Source: CAXBNB01 sp040151475
GTDB lineage: Bacteria > Bacteroidota > Bacteroidia > Cytophagales > Cyclobacteriaceae
NCBI RefSeq assembly: GCF_040151475.1
Contig: NZ_JBDKWG010000076.1
Span: 1 to 26,610, forward strand
Direction of reading: 5' to 3'
DNA length: 26,610 nt
Numbering within the stretch: position 1 is the stretch's first letter; the number at the start of each line of letters is the position of its first letter. The notes beneath the pieces are model-generated. The model was not told the origin of the DNA and searched no databases. It saw only the letters and a list, made by a program, of their open reading frames with translations. Made by a program: the position numbers and the translations under genes. This document shows, piece by piece, positions 8,308 to 17,756 of this stretch.

Positions 8308-8748
8308 ATGAAATCTATAAGTAACCTTATTCTTCTGTTAGTTCTGGTAATTGCGGCATGTACAACATCCCCAAAGGAAAAGGAAGTCGTGTCTAAGAAA
8401 ACTTCAGAAGAATCAATTAATAAAGTCAGAAGATTTGGCTCTGTGATCAGGGTAAAACCGGAAATGCTGGCTCAATACAAAGAACTTCATGCCAATCCAT
8501 GGCCGAAAGTTCAGGAGCAAATTACCAAAAGTAACATTCGCAATTATTCCATATACCTAAAAGACGATTACTTGTTTGGCTATTTTGAATATGTAGGAAA
8601 TGATTTTGAAGAAGACATGAAAAAAATGGCAGAAGATTCTGTTACCCGGGAATGGTGGAAAATGACAGATCCTTGTCAAATCCCGTTGGAAACCCGGGCA
8701 GAAGGCGAATGGTGGGCAAACATGGAAGAAGTATTTCATCAAGACTAA
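8308..8748 (+). CDS. Lipid-anchored RhaM-like (DUF718) sugar mutarotase
   Basis: A 146-residue protein whose C-terminal 105 residues match the L-rhamnose mutarotase (RhaM/DUF718) family, which interconverts alpha and beta anomers of 6-deoxy sugars. Family positions are visible: IRVKPEMLAQYKELHANPWP with His61, NYSIYL, REWW (Trp116-Trp117) and the EVFH end. Unlike the cytosolic E. coli enzyme, it starts with a signal peptide and lipobox (IAAC, Cys18) and a charged linker, so it should act in the periplasm or on the cell surface. Beside GH29 and GH95 genes, fucose is the likely substrate rather than rhamnose; that is inference. Confidence 0.85.
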   Translation: MKSISNLILLLVLVIAACTTSPKEKEVVSKKTSEESINKVRRFGSVIRVKPEMLAQYKELHANPWPKVQEQITKSNIRNYSIYLKDDYLFGYFEYVGNDFEEDMKKMAEDSVTREWWKMTDPCQIPLETRAEGEWWANMEEVFHQD

Positions 8749-8759
8749 CTAAATAAGCT

Positions 8760-10271
8760 ATGAAAAAAATTACCCTCTTAATGTTATTGGCAATCTTTCT
8801 CTTTTCCGCTTGTACAAAAGAGAAAAATCCCAACATTGTCATCATCCTTGCGGATGACCTGGGCTATGGAGACCCTCAGGTGTACAATTCAGAATCCAAA
8901 ATTACAACACCCAACATAGACCAACTAGCTGTAGAAGGCATGCGCTTTACCGATGCTCATACTCCAAGCAGTGTGTGTACCCCTACCAGATACGGACTAT
9001 TAACCGGCAGATATGCCTGGCGTACCGAGTTGAAAAAAAGTGTGCTCTGGATGTGGGATAAACCTTTAATAGCAAAAAACAGGCTGACAATTCCCAAGAT
9101 GCTAAAGGCCAAAAACTACACAACAGCATGTATTGGTAAATGGCACTTGGGCTGGAGATGGCCATCCAATCAAGGTAGTGGTTTTATGAATGACACCATT
9201 CCAATTGGCGATTATAGGTTGAAGGGCAGAAATGAACTTTGGGAAAGAATTGATTTCAGCAAAGAGTTGGGAGGCGGGCCTCTGGAAGCCGGGTTTGATT
9301 ACTACTTCGGAGATGACGTACCAAATTTTGCTCCTTATACTTTTTTTGAAAACAACAAACTCACTAAAATCCCCAATCAGATTAAACCCAATGATATGTA
9401 TGGTGGATCGGGCCCTATGTCCGAGGATTGGAAATTAGAAAATGTAATGCCTGAAATAACCAAACGGGCAGTAAAATACATTGAAGAGAAAACCCAAAGC
9501 GACAAACCTTTTTTCCTGTATTTTGCTTTAACAGCACCGCATACTCCCATTGCTCCCACAGATGAATTCAAAGGAAAAAGCGAAGCAGGTCTTTACGGAG
9601 ATTTTGTACACGAGGTAGATTGGTCGGTCGGTCAAGTTGTTAAAGCCCTAAAAAAATCTGGTGAGTTTGAAAACACTCTCATAATTTTCACTTCTGACAA
9701 TGGTTCGCCACAAAGAGATGGCACCAACATGGGTGGTCAAATTGCTTCTGTGAAAAAGTATGGGCACGATCCGAGCAGGCCCTGGAAAGGTATGAAAGCA
9801 GATATTTGGGAAGGTGGCCATAGGGTGCCATTCATCGCCTCTTGGCCAGGTAAGATTGAAGCAAATACTGTCAACGATCAACTTGTTTGCCTGACAGATA
9901 TCATTTCATCAGTTGCTTCCATATTGAAGATTCCGAAGAAGAATGACTCTATGGAGGACAGTTGGGATATCTCACCAACTCTGTTTCAAAACAACACTCC
10001 AATCCGTGAAGACCTAATTCATCACTCCATTGACGGAACCTTCGCCATACGAAAAGGAGACTGGAAACTGATAGAGGGCAGGAATTCCGGAGGATTTAGT
10101 AAAGGTTTAAAAATCGACGGAATTCCGGTAGAAACAGAAGGTCAGTTATACAATATTTACAATGATCCCTCAGAAAAGGATAACCTGTACGCCTCAGATG
10201 AAATAAAAGTAAGAGAATTGTCACAAATACTAAATAAATATAAAACCACCGAAAGAAGCTCTTATGAATAA
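8760..10271 (+). CDS. S1-family sulfatase lipoprotein
   Basis: A 503-residue type I (formylglycine) sulfatase. The signature CTPTR with Cys73 inside SVCTPTRYGLLTGR is the site converted to formylglycine. Metal and active-site positions are present: Asp32-Asp33 (LADDLGYGD), Lys127 and His129 (IGKWHLGW), His261 (APHTP) and Asp313-Asn314 (TSDNG). A signal peptide with lipobox (FSAC, Cys18) predicts lipid anchoring. It should remove sulfate esters from fucose or galactose units of the target glycan; the position attacked cannot be read. Its 3' end overlaps the GH29 gene by 8 nt. The maturation enzyme for formylglycine is not encoded in this window. Confidence 0.94.
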   Translation: MKKITLLMLLAIFLFSACTKEKNPNIVIILADDLGYGDPQVYNSESKITTPNIDQLAVEGMRFTDAHTPSSVCTPTRYGLLTGRYAWRTELKKSVLWMWDKPLIAKNRLTIPKMLKAKNYTTACIGKWHLGWRWPSNQGSGFMNDTIPIGDYRLKGRNELWERIDFSKELGGGPLEAGFDYYFGDDVPNFAPYTFFENNKLTKIPNQIKPNDMYGGSGPMSEDWKLENVMPEITKRAVKYIEEKTQSDKPFFLYFALTAPHTPIAPTDEFKGKSEAGLYGDFVHEVDWSVGQVVKALKKSGEFENTLIIFTSDNGSPQRDGTNMGGQIASVKKYGHDPSRPWKGMKADIWEGGHRVPFIASWPGKIEANTVNDQLVCLTDIISSVASILKIPKKNDSMEDSWDISPTLFQNNTPIREDLIHHSIDGTFAIRKGDWKLIEGRNSGGFSKGLKIDGIPVETEGQLYNIYNDPSEKDNLYASDEIKVRELSQILNKYKTTERSSYE

Positions 10272-11802
10272 GATTCTAAAAATTCAATTGGCACTTATGC
10301 TATGTCTTGGAAGTAGCATGTCTATTGCACAAGTAAGCAAAACTGGCAGCTTGGGAAATTATGTGGAAATCTCACCTTCCGACTCTCAGGAAGAAATTAT
10401 CAACAAAGCTGCCCGTGTGACACCAAGTCCCAAGCAATTGGCATGGCAGAAAATGGGCTTAACAGCCTTTCTGCATTTTGGAATCAATACATTTTCAAAT
10501 AGAGAATGGGGAGATGGCAAAGAAGACCCGGCTAATTTCAATCCTGAACAATTAGACGCAGAACAATGGGTAAAAACCTGTAAAAAAGCTGGCATGAAAC
10601 TCATTATACTCACAGCAAAACACCATGATGGCTTCTGTCTGTGGCCGAGTAAGTACACCGATCACTCTGTGAAAAGCAGTCCTTGGAAAAATGGAACCGG
10701 GGACATAGTAAAGGAACTTTCTCAAGCATGTCAGAAGCATGGTATGAAGCTTGGGATTTACCTTTCTCCCTGGGACAGAAACAGTCAGGTATATGGAACA
10801 GGCGAATACAATGACTATTTCGTAAATCAGCTTACAGAGTTATTGACCAATTATGGTGATGTAGCGGAAGTATGGTTCGATGGAGCAAATGGAGAAGGAC
10901 CCAATGGCAAAAAGCAGGTATATGACTGGCAGAGGTATTATACAACCATTCGAAAGTTACAACCCGATGCTGTAATAGCCATCATGGGGCCGGATGTGCG
11001 TTGGGTAGGAACAGAATCCGGATACGGCCGGGATACGGAATGGAGCGTAGTACCTGCAAATACTCAGGACGAAAACAAGATTGCGGCTACTTCACAACAA
11101 AAGACAGGTACATTCAGACCGGAAGTTAATGCTATGGCAAAAGACATAGGAAGTCGTGAAAAGCTCTACAGTGCTGATAAATTAGTTTGGTATCCTTCGG
11201 AAGTAGATGTATCCATCAGGCCGGGCTGGTTTTACCACCCGGATCAAGACGACAAAGTTAAAAGTGTAGAAAAACTGCTCGATATCTACTACAGTTCCGT
11301 CGGAAAAAACTCTCTGCTTCTACTTAATATACCACCGGATACACGGGGGCTTATCCATGAAAATGATGCTGCCATACTAAAGAAATGGAGAGAGGTTCTG
11401 GACCAAACCTTCAAAGTAAACCTGGCTAAAAAAGCTAAAATGACTTTTGAAAAAATACCAGACACACCAAACTCAAAAAACCTTATTGATAACAACTACG
11501 ACACATATTGGTTAGCCAATAAAAAAACTCCAACCATTGAAATCAAGCTCAAAGGTGAAAAAACTTTTGACCGACTGATGGTACAAGAACAAATCAGTGT
11601 AGGACAAAGAATTGAAAAATTTAAAGTAGAAGCAAAAATCAATGGCAAGTGGGAAACACTTTCTGAAGGAACCACTATTGGCTACAAACGACTGCTGAGG
11701 TTTAAGGAAATTACCACTAACGAACTGATACTTACTATTTTAGAATCACGAGCCAACCCTGCATTAGCAGAATTTGGAATCTACAAGGCTGTAAGTGAAT
11801 AA
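10264..11802 (+). CDS. GH29 alpha-L-fucosidase
   Basis: A 512-residue exported glycoside hydrolase of family 29, which hydrolyses terminal alpha-L-fucose with retention of configuration. Residues 1-22 form a signal peptide with no lipobox. The catalytic (beta/alpha)8 domain (about 50-360) shows FLHFGINTF, LTAKHHDGFCLWPSKYTDH and the nucleophile Asp206 in EVWFDGANGEGP. The extended loop region and the C-terminal F5/8-type (discoidin-like) domain from about residue 385 resemble the stricter, linkage-selective GH29 enzymes. The acid/base residue cannot be assigned with certainty by eye. The gene overlaps the preceding sulfatase by 8 nt and is followed by the dehydratase gene after 28 nt. Confidence 0.94.
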   Translation: MNKILKIQLALMLCLGSSMSIAQVSKTGSLGNYVEISPSDSQEEIINKAARVTPSPKQLAWQKMGLTAFLHFGINTFSNREWGDGKEDPANFNPEQLDAEQWVKTCKKAGMKLIILTAKHHDGFCLWPSKYTDHSVKSSPWKNGTGDIVKELSQACQKHGMKLGIYLSPWDRNSQVYGTGEYNDYFVNQLTELLTNYGDVAEVWFDGANGEGPNGKKQVYDWQRYYTTIRKLQPDAVIAIMGPDVRWVGTESGYGRDTEWSVVPANTQDENKIAATSQQKTGTFRPEVNAMAKDIGSREKLYSADKLVWYPSEVDVSIRPGWFYHPDQDDKVKSVEKLLDIYYSSVGKNSLLLLNIPPDTRGLIHENDAAILKKWREVLDQTFKVNLAKKAKMTFEKIPDTPNSKNLIDNNYDTYWLANKKTPTIEIKLKGEKTFDRLMVQEQISVGQRIEKFKVEAKINGKWETLSEGTTIGYKRLLRFKEITTNELILTILESRANPALAEFGIYKAVSE

Positions 11803-11830
11803 GTTTATCAGAAATTGAATGAGGACATAA

Positions 11831-13072
11831 ATGAGCAAATCAATTATAATAAAAAAGGCATCATCGGTTGATGTCCGGTTTAAATTGACAGATGGTGCAG
11901 GATCAGATGCCGTACACACAACTCCTATATACGCCTATGCAGTTTGTAAATTAAAAACAGACTCAAATATTGAAGGGGTAGGACTTGCTTTCACTCTGGG
12001 GATGGGCAATAATCTGGTTTGCCAGGCTATAGATTACCTGGCCAAGCACATTGAAGGCAGGGAAATAAATGAACTTATGAGCAATTTCGGAAAGGTATCG
12101 AAAGCTATGGCCGATGATCCCAATTTTCGATGGCTGGGGCCGCACAAAGGAGTGGTTCATCTGGCATTGGCGAGTGTGACCAACGCTTGCTTCGACTTAT
12201 GGGCAAAAGCCAATGGCATTCCATTATGGAAGTTGCTCATTGATTTACCATCCGAGTCAATTGTAAATACCCTTGACCTTTCTTACCTGGAAGATGTCAT
12301 GACCAGAGAAGAAGCCATTTCTATTCTTGAAAAAGCTTTACCATCAAAAACCGAACGCCAGGGTGTTTTATCTACTGGCTACCGTGGGTATGACACATCT
12401 ATTGGTTGGTTCAATTACAGCGATGAGAAAGTAAAAGCAAACATCAAAAAAGCTATGGATGCAGGCTTCACTGCAATGAAATTAAAAGTAGGATCAGAAG
12501 ATGCGACACGTGATATCCGAAGAGCACATTTGGTAAGGAATACAGCCGGAGATGCTGCTACCATTATGCTTGATGTCAATCAGCAATGGAATCTACCTAA
12601 GGCGATTGAAGTGTGTAAGGAACTAAAAAACATTAACCCATTTTGGATTGAAGAACCAACTCATCCCGATGATGTTTTGGCTCATGTTACATTAGCCAAA
12701 GAAATAGCACCAATTAAACTGGCTCTTGGAGAACATGTACCAAACAGGATCATATTTAAAAACTACCTCCAATCAGAATGTATGCATTTCAATCAGGTAG
12801 ATGCCGTGCGTGTCGGTGGCATTTCCGAATTTATTACCATCAGTCTGATGTCAAAAAAATACAATGTGCCAGTAGTTCCTCATGTTGGTGATATGGGACA
12901 GATTCACCAACATCTTGTTTTGTTCAATCATATTTCTATTGGCCATGAAGCCATATTTCTGGAACACATTCCACATCTGAAAACTCACTTTAAGTACCCT
13001 GTACAAATCATAGATGGATATTATCAAGTACCGCAACAACCTGGAATGAGCACTGATTTAAAATATAAATAA
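11831..13072 (+). CDS. fucD: L-fuconate dehydratase (enolase superfamily)
   Basis: A 413-residue cytosolic enzyme of the mandelate racemase subgroup. It removes water from L-fuconate to give 2-keto-3-deoxy-L-fuconate in the non-phosphorylative L-fucose pathway. The catalytic set is complete: K217-x-K219 in AMKLKVG, metal ligands Asp248 (MLDVNQQW), Glu274 (FWIEEPTHPDD) and Glu301 (LGEHVPNR), His351 (VPHVGDMGQIHQH) and Glu379 (FLEHIPHL). These positions almost coincide in number and context with those I recall for the characterised Xanthomonas enzyme and human ENOSF1, so the call is more specific than a generic superfamily label. It points to L-fucose as the sugar catabolised by the cluster. 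Confidence 0.9.
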   Translation: MSKSIIIKKASSVDVRFKLTDGAGSDAVHTTPIYAYAVCKLKTDSNIEGVGLAFTLGMGNNLVCQAIDYLAKHIEGREINELMSNFGKVSKAMADDPNFRWLGPHKGVVHLALASVTNACFDLWAKANGIPLWKLLIDLPSESIVNTLDLSYLEDVMTREEAISILEKALPSKTERQGVLSTGYRGYDTSIGWFNYSDEKVKANIKKAMDAGFTAMKLKVGSEDATRDIRRAHLVRNTAGDAATIMLDVNQQWNLPKAIEVCKELKNINPFWIEEPTHPDDVLAHVTLAKEIAPIKLALGEHVPNRIIFKNYLQSECMHFNQVDAVRVGGISEFITISLMSKKYNVPVVPHVGDMGQIHQHLVLFNHISIGHEAIFLEHIPHLKTHFKYPVQIIDGYYQVPQQPGMSTDLKYK

Positions 13073-13079
13073 AAAAACC

Positions 13080-15374
13080 ATGAAATTAACACAAGCTATT
13101 TTTATAATGTTGCTGTTATGGTCATGTGCTGAAAAAGCACCCATTACTGGCTTAGTTAAATCTCCTAACGACCTTCACTTTGACAAGCTTTCAAATGTTT
13201 GGGATGAAGCGATACCCCTCGGCAATGGTATGATAGGTGCTTTGATTTGGGAAAAAGAAGGCAAACTTCGATTTTCCCTCGACCGGGCTGACCTATGGGA
13301 TTTACGCCCAATGGAAAACCTGAAAACTCCTGAATGGAAGTTCAGTTGGGTGTACGAGCAATGGAAAAAAAATGATTACAAACCTGTTCAGGAAAATTTT
13401 GATGTTCCTTATGACAGAAGTCCGGCACCTTCAAAGATTCCCGGAGCAGCCTTGGAATTTGACGTGTCAGCATTAGGAGAAGTTGCCTCTGTCCATCTGT
13501 ATGTGGAAAAGGCTGTATGTGAAGTGGTCTGGAAAAATGGAGTAAGGCTATTAACCTTCGTTCATGCTACTGAACCTGTCGGATGGTATCGATTTGAAGG
13601 TTTGGAAAAGGAATTGGAATATGAACTCATCCCACCTGCCTATAATGTTAAAGAAAAAAGTAAAACAGAAAGTCCTGTTACAGGACAAGACCTAAGAAGA
13701 CTTGAGTACCCCGAAGGCAAAGTAACTAAAAGTGGAAACTCTATTACCTATGAACAGGAAGGTTGGGGTGGATTCAGGTACCAGGCGAATGTAACCAGGA
13801 AGATGGACAAAGGAACCATGAAAGGTTGCTGGAGTATGAGTTCTGAATTTCCCGGATGGGATAAAAAGCCATCTGCTCAGGAAATTACCGATAAGAACTT
13901 GAAAACCGGAATAGCAAATGCCTTCACTACTCATAAAGATTGGTGGAAAAATTTCTGGAGTAAATCAGCCATAAATGTACCTGATTCTATATTACAAAAA
14001 CAATGGCATCTGGAACAATACAAGTTTGGGTCTGCTGCCAGAGCTGATGCTCCACCTATTTCCCTACAGGCTGTCTGGACCGCTGACAATGGTAAATTAC
14101 CACCATGGAAAGGAGACTTTCACCACGACCTTAATACACAGCTAAGTTACTGGCCTGCCTATAGTGGCAATCATTTGGAAGAGGAAATTGGCTTTTTGGA
14201 TTGGCTCTGGAAATACAAAGACACTTTCAAAAAATATACGCAAGACTACTATGAAACCGAAGGATTGAATGTACCCGGAGTATCAACGCTCACTGGTGAT
14301 CCCATGGGAGGCTGGATCCAATACTCTTTTGGCCCAACGGTATCCGCATGGCTGGGGCAGCATTTTTACCTGCACTGGAGGTACAGTATGGATCGGGAGT
14401 TTCTGAAGGAAAAAGCATATCCATGGATTAAAGATGTTTCGGTTTATTTAAATGCAATCTCCGTAATTGGAGACAATGGGTTGCGCAAGCTCTCAATCAG
14501 CTCCAGCCCTGAAATGCACAACAACAGCAAAGAGGCATGGTTTGATGAAACCACCAATTTTGATTTGGCTTTGGTCAGGTGGACTTTTGAAAAAGCCTCA
14601 GAACTGGCAAGTGAACTCAATTTGAAAAGTGATGCAGAAAAGTGGATGGCTATCCTAGAAGAGTGGCCTCAATTGGCCATTGACACAGAAACAGGACTGA
14701 TGATAGCACCCGGTGTTACGTTCGATGAATCACACCGCCATTTCTCTCACCAGCTTGGCTACCACCCCCTTGGAGTAGTTGATTTTTCAAAAGGAAAAGA
14801 GCATCAGAAAATCATTGAAAATACCATCAAAAATCTGGACAATAAAGGAACTGACTGGTGGACAGGGTATTCATTTGCATGGATGGGAGGCTTAAAAGCC
14901 CGTGCCTTTGATGGGCAAGGAGCGGTAGAATACCTACTGAAATTTGCCACCAGCTTCTGTCTGCCCAATAGCTTTCATGTGAATGGAGATCAATCCGGTA
15001 CAGGACTTTCTAAATTCACGTACAGGCCTTTTACATTGGAAGGTAATTTTGCTTTTGCTTCGGCTTTACAGGAAATGCTCATCCAAAGCCACACAGGAGT
15101 AATCCATATTTTTCCTGCAATACCAGCTTCATGGAAAGATGCCAGTTTCGACCAATTAAGGACTGAAGGTGCTTTCCTTATTTCTGTAATAAAAGAAAAG
15201 GGACAAGTAATAACTGTGGACGTAAAAGCGGAACAAGGAGGTACACTCAAACTAAAAAATCCTTTCGGAAATTCTGCTTTCGAGTGTTCTACCAAATATG
15301 AAACCGACGATCAAAATACAATCATTATCAAAACCAGTTCGGGTGACAAGATTACGTTAAACATCAAATTATGA
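13080..15374 (+). CDS. GH95-like alpha-L-fucosidase/galactosidase lipoprotein
   Basis: A 764-residue lipoprotein (lipobox WSC, Cys16) with the family 95 layout. The N-terminal beta-domain starts at VWDEAIPLGNGMIGALIW, the (alpha/alpha)6 barrel spans about 285-660, and a C-terminal beta-domain follows. Family landmarks are SPE at 476-478, HRHFSH at 552-557, GTDWWTGYS with Asp592, YRPFTLEGNFA and QSHTGVIHIFPAIPASW. GH95 enzymes invert configuration and cleave alpha-1,2-linked L-fucose or L-galactose. The sequence is divergent: the N-x-N active-site pair reads D350-L-N352, and the usual Asp of the GNFG loop is Glu. Substrate specificity may therefore differ. It follows fucD by 7 nt. Confidence 0.82.
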   Translation: MKLTQAIFIMLLLWSCAEKAPITGLVKSPNDLHFDKLSNVWDEAIPLGNGMIGALIWEKEGKLRFSLDRADLWDLRPMENLKTPEWKFSWVYEQWKKNDYKPVQENFDVPYDRSPAPSKIPGAALEFDVSALGEVASVHLYVEKAVCEVVWKNGVRLLTFVHATEPVGWYRFEGLEKELEYELIPPAYNVKEKSKTESPVTGQDLRRLEYPEGKVTKSGNSITYEQEGWGGFRYQANVTRKMDKGTMKGCWSMSSEFPGWDKKPSAQEITDKNLKTGIANAFTTHKDWWKNFWSKSAINVPDSILQKQWHLEQYKFGSAARADAPPISLQAVWTADNGKLPPWKGDFHHDLNTQLSYWPAYSGNHLEEEIGFLDWLWKYKDTFKKYTQDYYETEGLNVPGVSTLTGDPMGGWIQYSFGPTVSAWLGQHFYLHWRYSMDREFLKEKAYPWIKDVSVYLNAISVIGDNGLRKLSISSSPEMHNNSKEAWFDETTNFDLALVRWTFEKASELASELNLKSDAEKWMAILEEWPQLAIDTETGLMIAPGVTFDESHRHFSHQLGYHPLGVVDFSKGKEHQKIIENTIKNLDNKGTDWWTGYSFAWMGGLKARAFDGQGAVEYLLKFATSFCLPNSFHVNGDQSGTGLSKFTYRPFTLEGNFAFASALQEMLIQSHTGVIHIFPAIPASWKDASFDQLRTEGAFLISVIKEKGQVITVDVKAEQGGTLKLKNPFGNSAFECSTKYETDDQNTIIIKTSSGDKITLNIKL

Positions 15375-15475
15375 ACAGGCTCTCTCTTCTATTTCCGTTT
15401 TTGATTCTGACAGTATGGTTGGGAGATGAAATCTCTCCGGAGGAGATAGGATGGTTTGTCATGTACTTAAAATAA
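15371..15475 (+). CDS. Putative 34-residue ORF with signal-like N-terminus
   Basis: An ATG overlaps the stop of the GH95-like gene in an ATGA arrangement and opens a 34-codon frame. It begins MNRLSLLFPFLILTVWLG, which looks like a signal peptide, and continues with a short acidic segment ending in WFVMYLK. Either it is a genuine small exported or membrane protein translated by coupling, or it is the remnant of a longer secreted-enzyme gene deleted at this point of the operon. The next gene starts 16 nt later. I recognise no family. Confidence 0.35.
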   Translation: MNRLSLLFPFLILTVWLGDEISPEEIGWFVMYLK

Positions 15476-15491
15476 ATTTAGAAGAATATAA

Positions 15492-16202
15492 ATGGTAAAT
15501 TTTAGCTCTATGAAAACATTACTGTCGTTTTTCCTGATCCTCGTGTTTGCTGTAAACCTAAACGGTGAAAAAAAGAGGAAGATAAAAGTTGCCTGTGTAG
15601 GAGATAGTATCACTTTCGGTGCTCGTTTGGAAGACCCATCTACTGACTCCTATCCGGCTCAACTGCAGAGTTTATTGGGAGAAAAATACGAAGTAACAAA
15701 CTTTGGAGTCGGTGGCAGCACACTTATAAGAAAAGGCCGACCAACAGTTTGGAATCAATTACCAAAGATTATCGAAATGAATCCTGATGTCGTGGTGATC
15801 AGTCTTGGTACCAATGACACCTGCGGAATGGGCACCTGCGGAAACCGTAAGTGCTGGGAATACAAAGATGAGTACGCCAAGGATTACAACGATCTCATTG
15901 ACATTTTGAAAGAGTTGCCATCCAAACCCGACATCTGGGTTTGCGCTCCATCTCCAATGGTAATAGAAACTCCAGACTTAGACGATTCCAGAATAGAAGG
16001 TCTTACCATTAGAAAACCAAGACTTCAAGAATTAATTGGCATTGTAAAAAATGTCGCCAAAGAAAAAAATATTGAATTCATTGACCTCAACACTCCTATG
16101 GATCATAAACCAGAGCTCTTTACTGAAAAAGATGGTGTTCACCCAAACAAAGATGGCTATAAGGTAATAGCTGAGTTGGTTTATAAGGGGATTAAGAAAT
16201 AA
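15492..16202 (+). CDS. Exported SGNH/GDSL hydrolase
   Basis: A 236-residue SGNH-fold esterase. Block I GDSIT holds the nucleophile Ser39, block III GTND gives Asn108 of the oxyanion hole, and block V DGVHPN supplies Asp214 and His217. A hydrophobic signal segment precedes it, with no lipobox. The start may instead be the ATG at 15510 (MKTLLSFF), which gives a more typical signal peptide; neither start has a clear ribosome site. In this cluster the likely job is removal of O-acetyl or other ester groups from the glycan so that fucosidases and sulfatases can act. Cysteines in the DTCGMGTCGNRKCW loop suggest an extra disulfide- or metal-stabilised insertion. Confidence 0.85.
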   Translation: MVNFSSMKTLLSFFLILVFAVNLNGEKKRKIKVACVGDSITFGARLEDPSTDSYPAQLQSLLGEKYEVTNFGVGGSTLIRKGRPTVWNQLPKIIEMNPDVVVISLGTNDTCGMGTCGNRKCWEYKDEYAKDYNDLIDILKELPSKPDIWVCAPSPMVIETPDLDDSRIEGLTIRKPRLQELIGIVKNVAKEKNIEFIDLNTPMDHKPELFTEKDGVHPNKDGYKVIAELVYKGIKK

Positions 16203-16232
16203 ATCAGAATACACTTGTTAAACAATTAAGGC

Positions 16233-17744
16233 ATGACGCATTTGAAGGTTTTTACCGTTAGTTTTTTCATCATCTTTCTCATTTCCGGTTGTAATCAGGA
16301 AGCTGAAAAGAATAAGCCAAACATCGTATTTTTCTTTGTAGATGATATGGGCTGGCAGGATACCTCAGTGCCATTTCATACAGAAACAACCAAACTAAAC
16401 AAACAATACTACACCCCCAATATGGAGCAGTTGGCAAGGGAAGGAGTGAAATTTACTCAGGCTTATGCCAGTGCTCTTTGCTCTCCATCCCGCATCAGTT
16501 TGATGACAGGCATGAATGCTGCCAGACATAGGGTGACAAGTTGGACATTGAGAAAGGATGTTTCTCCTGACCAGCAAAATAAAAACATACAAGCTCCGGA
16601 TTGGAATGTCAATGGGCTAAGTGCCGAGCCAAATCAACCCAGAACAGTCTATACACAAACATTGCCTCAACTGCTAAAAAAGGCAGGTTACAAAACCATT
16701 CATGCCGGAAAAGCCCACTTTGGTGCAAAAGATACTTCAGGTGAAAACCCTCTGAACCTTGGGTTTGATGTCAACATTGCAGGACATGCTGCCGGAGGAC
16801 CGGGAAGCTATTGGGCAAAATACAATTTCAGTGCCGATTGGCGGTCGCCGGGAAATCACATCTGGGATGTACCCGGATTGGAAAAATACCACGGCACTGA
16901 CATATACTTAACAGAAGCTTTGACGCTTGAAGCAAACAAAGCAATCAGCAAAGCTGTCGAAGAAAAAAAACCTTTTTACTTATACATGTCGCACTATGCC
17001 ATACATGCACCGTGGGAAAAAGACAATCGATTTTATAAAAAATATATTGATGCAGGATTGAGTGAGTTTGACGCCACTTATGCCTCAATGCTGGAGGGAA
17101 TGGACAAATCTTTAGGAGATATTCAGGCAAATTTAATAAGGCTGGGAGTAGATGAAAATACAGTCATTGTATTCATGTCAGACAATGGAGCTCCCAAGCA
17201 AGCCGCCAGAAACCTGCCGCTCAGAGGACATAAAATTTCTCCTTATGAAGGTGGAACACGTGTTCCAATGATGGTGAAATGGCCGGGCATTACCAAACCT
17301 GAAACTGTAAACAATCAGTATGTAATTATCGAAGATATTTTTCCCTCATTCTTAGAAATGGCAGGACTGAAAGAAGAAGCCGGCAAAAGTATAGATGGGA
17401 TTAGCTTTTTACCATTACTTGCCAAAAAGGGGCAATACCCTATAGATCGACCACTCTATTGGCACTTTCCAAATACCTATGACCAGCCTCCTTACAGTTC
17501 TGTAAGAAAAGGAGATTGGAAATTGATATACCACCACACCGACAGGAAAATTGAAGTATTCAACCTCAAAGAAGATCTTGGAGAACAAACCGATCTGTCT
17601 GAAACCAATGCTGCAAAAACTAAAGAATTAGCCAACTTACTTACAGAACATTTGATCGCTACAAAAGCCCAGATGCCAACAGATAAAATTTCCGGTAAAT
17701 TGGTTGAATATCCGATTGATGCATTTATGAACAAAACCGAGTAG
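16233..17744 (+). CDS. S1-family sulfatase lipoprotein (second)
   Basis: A 503-residue formylglycine sulfatase. Cys83 in ALCSPSRISLMTG is the modified residue (CSPSR). Asp37-Asp38 (FVDDMGWQD), Lys160 and His162 (AGKAHFGA), His258 (YAIHAPW) and Asp317-Asn318 (MSDNGAP) complete the active site. The signal peptide ends in a lipobox (ISGC, Cys20). Overall similarity to the first sulfatase is limited to these motifs, so the two likely belong to different S1 subfamilies and attack different sulfate positions or residues. It lies 30 nt after the SGNH gene and 12 nt before the dehydrogenase gene. Confidence 0.94.
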   Translation: MTHLKVFTVSFFIIFLISGCNQEAEKNKPNIVFFFVDDMGWQDTSVPFHTETTKLNKQYYTPNMEQLAREGVKFTQAYASALCSPSRISLMTGMNAARHRVTSWTLRKDVSPDQQNKNIQAPDWNVNGLSAEPNQPRTVYTQTLPQLLKKAGYKTIHAGKAHFGAKDTSGENPLNLGFDVNIAGHAAGGPGSYWAKYNFSADWRSPGNHIWDVPGLEKYHGTDIYLTEALTLEANKAISKAVEEKKPFYLYMSHYAIHAPWEKDNRFYKKYIDAGLSEFDATYASMLEGMDKSLGDIQANLIRLGVDENTVIVFMSDNGAPKQAARNLPLRGHKISPYEGGTRVPMMVKWPGITKPETVNNQYVIIEDIFPSFLEMAGLKEEAGKSIDGISFLPLLAKKGQYPIDRPLYWHFPNTYDQPPYSSVRKGDWKLIYHHTDRKIEVFNLKEDLGEQTDLSETNAAKTKELANLLTEHLIATKAQMPTDKISGKLVEYPIDAFMNKTE

Positions 17745-17756
17745 TATTATCAATCT

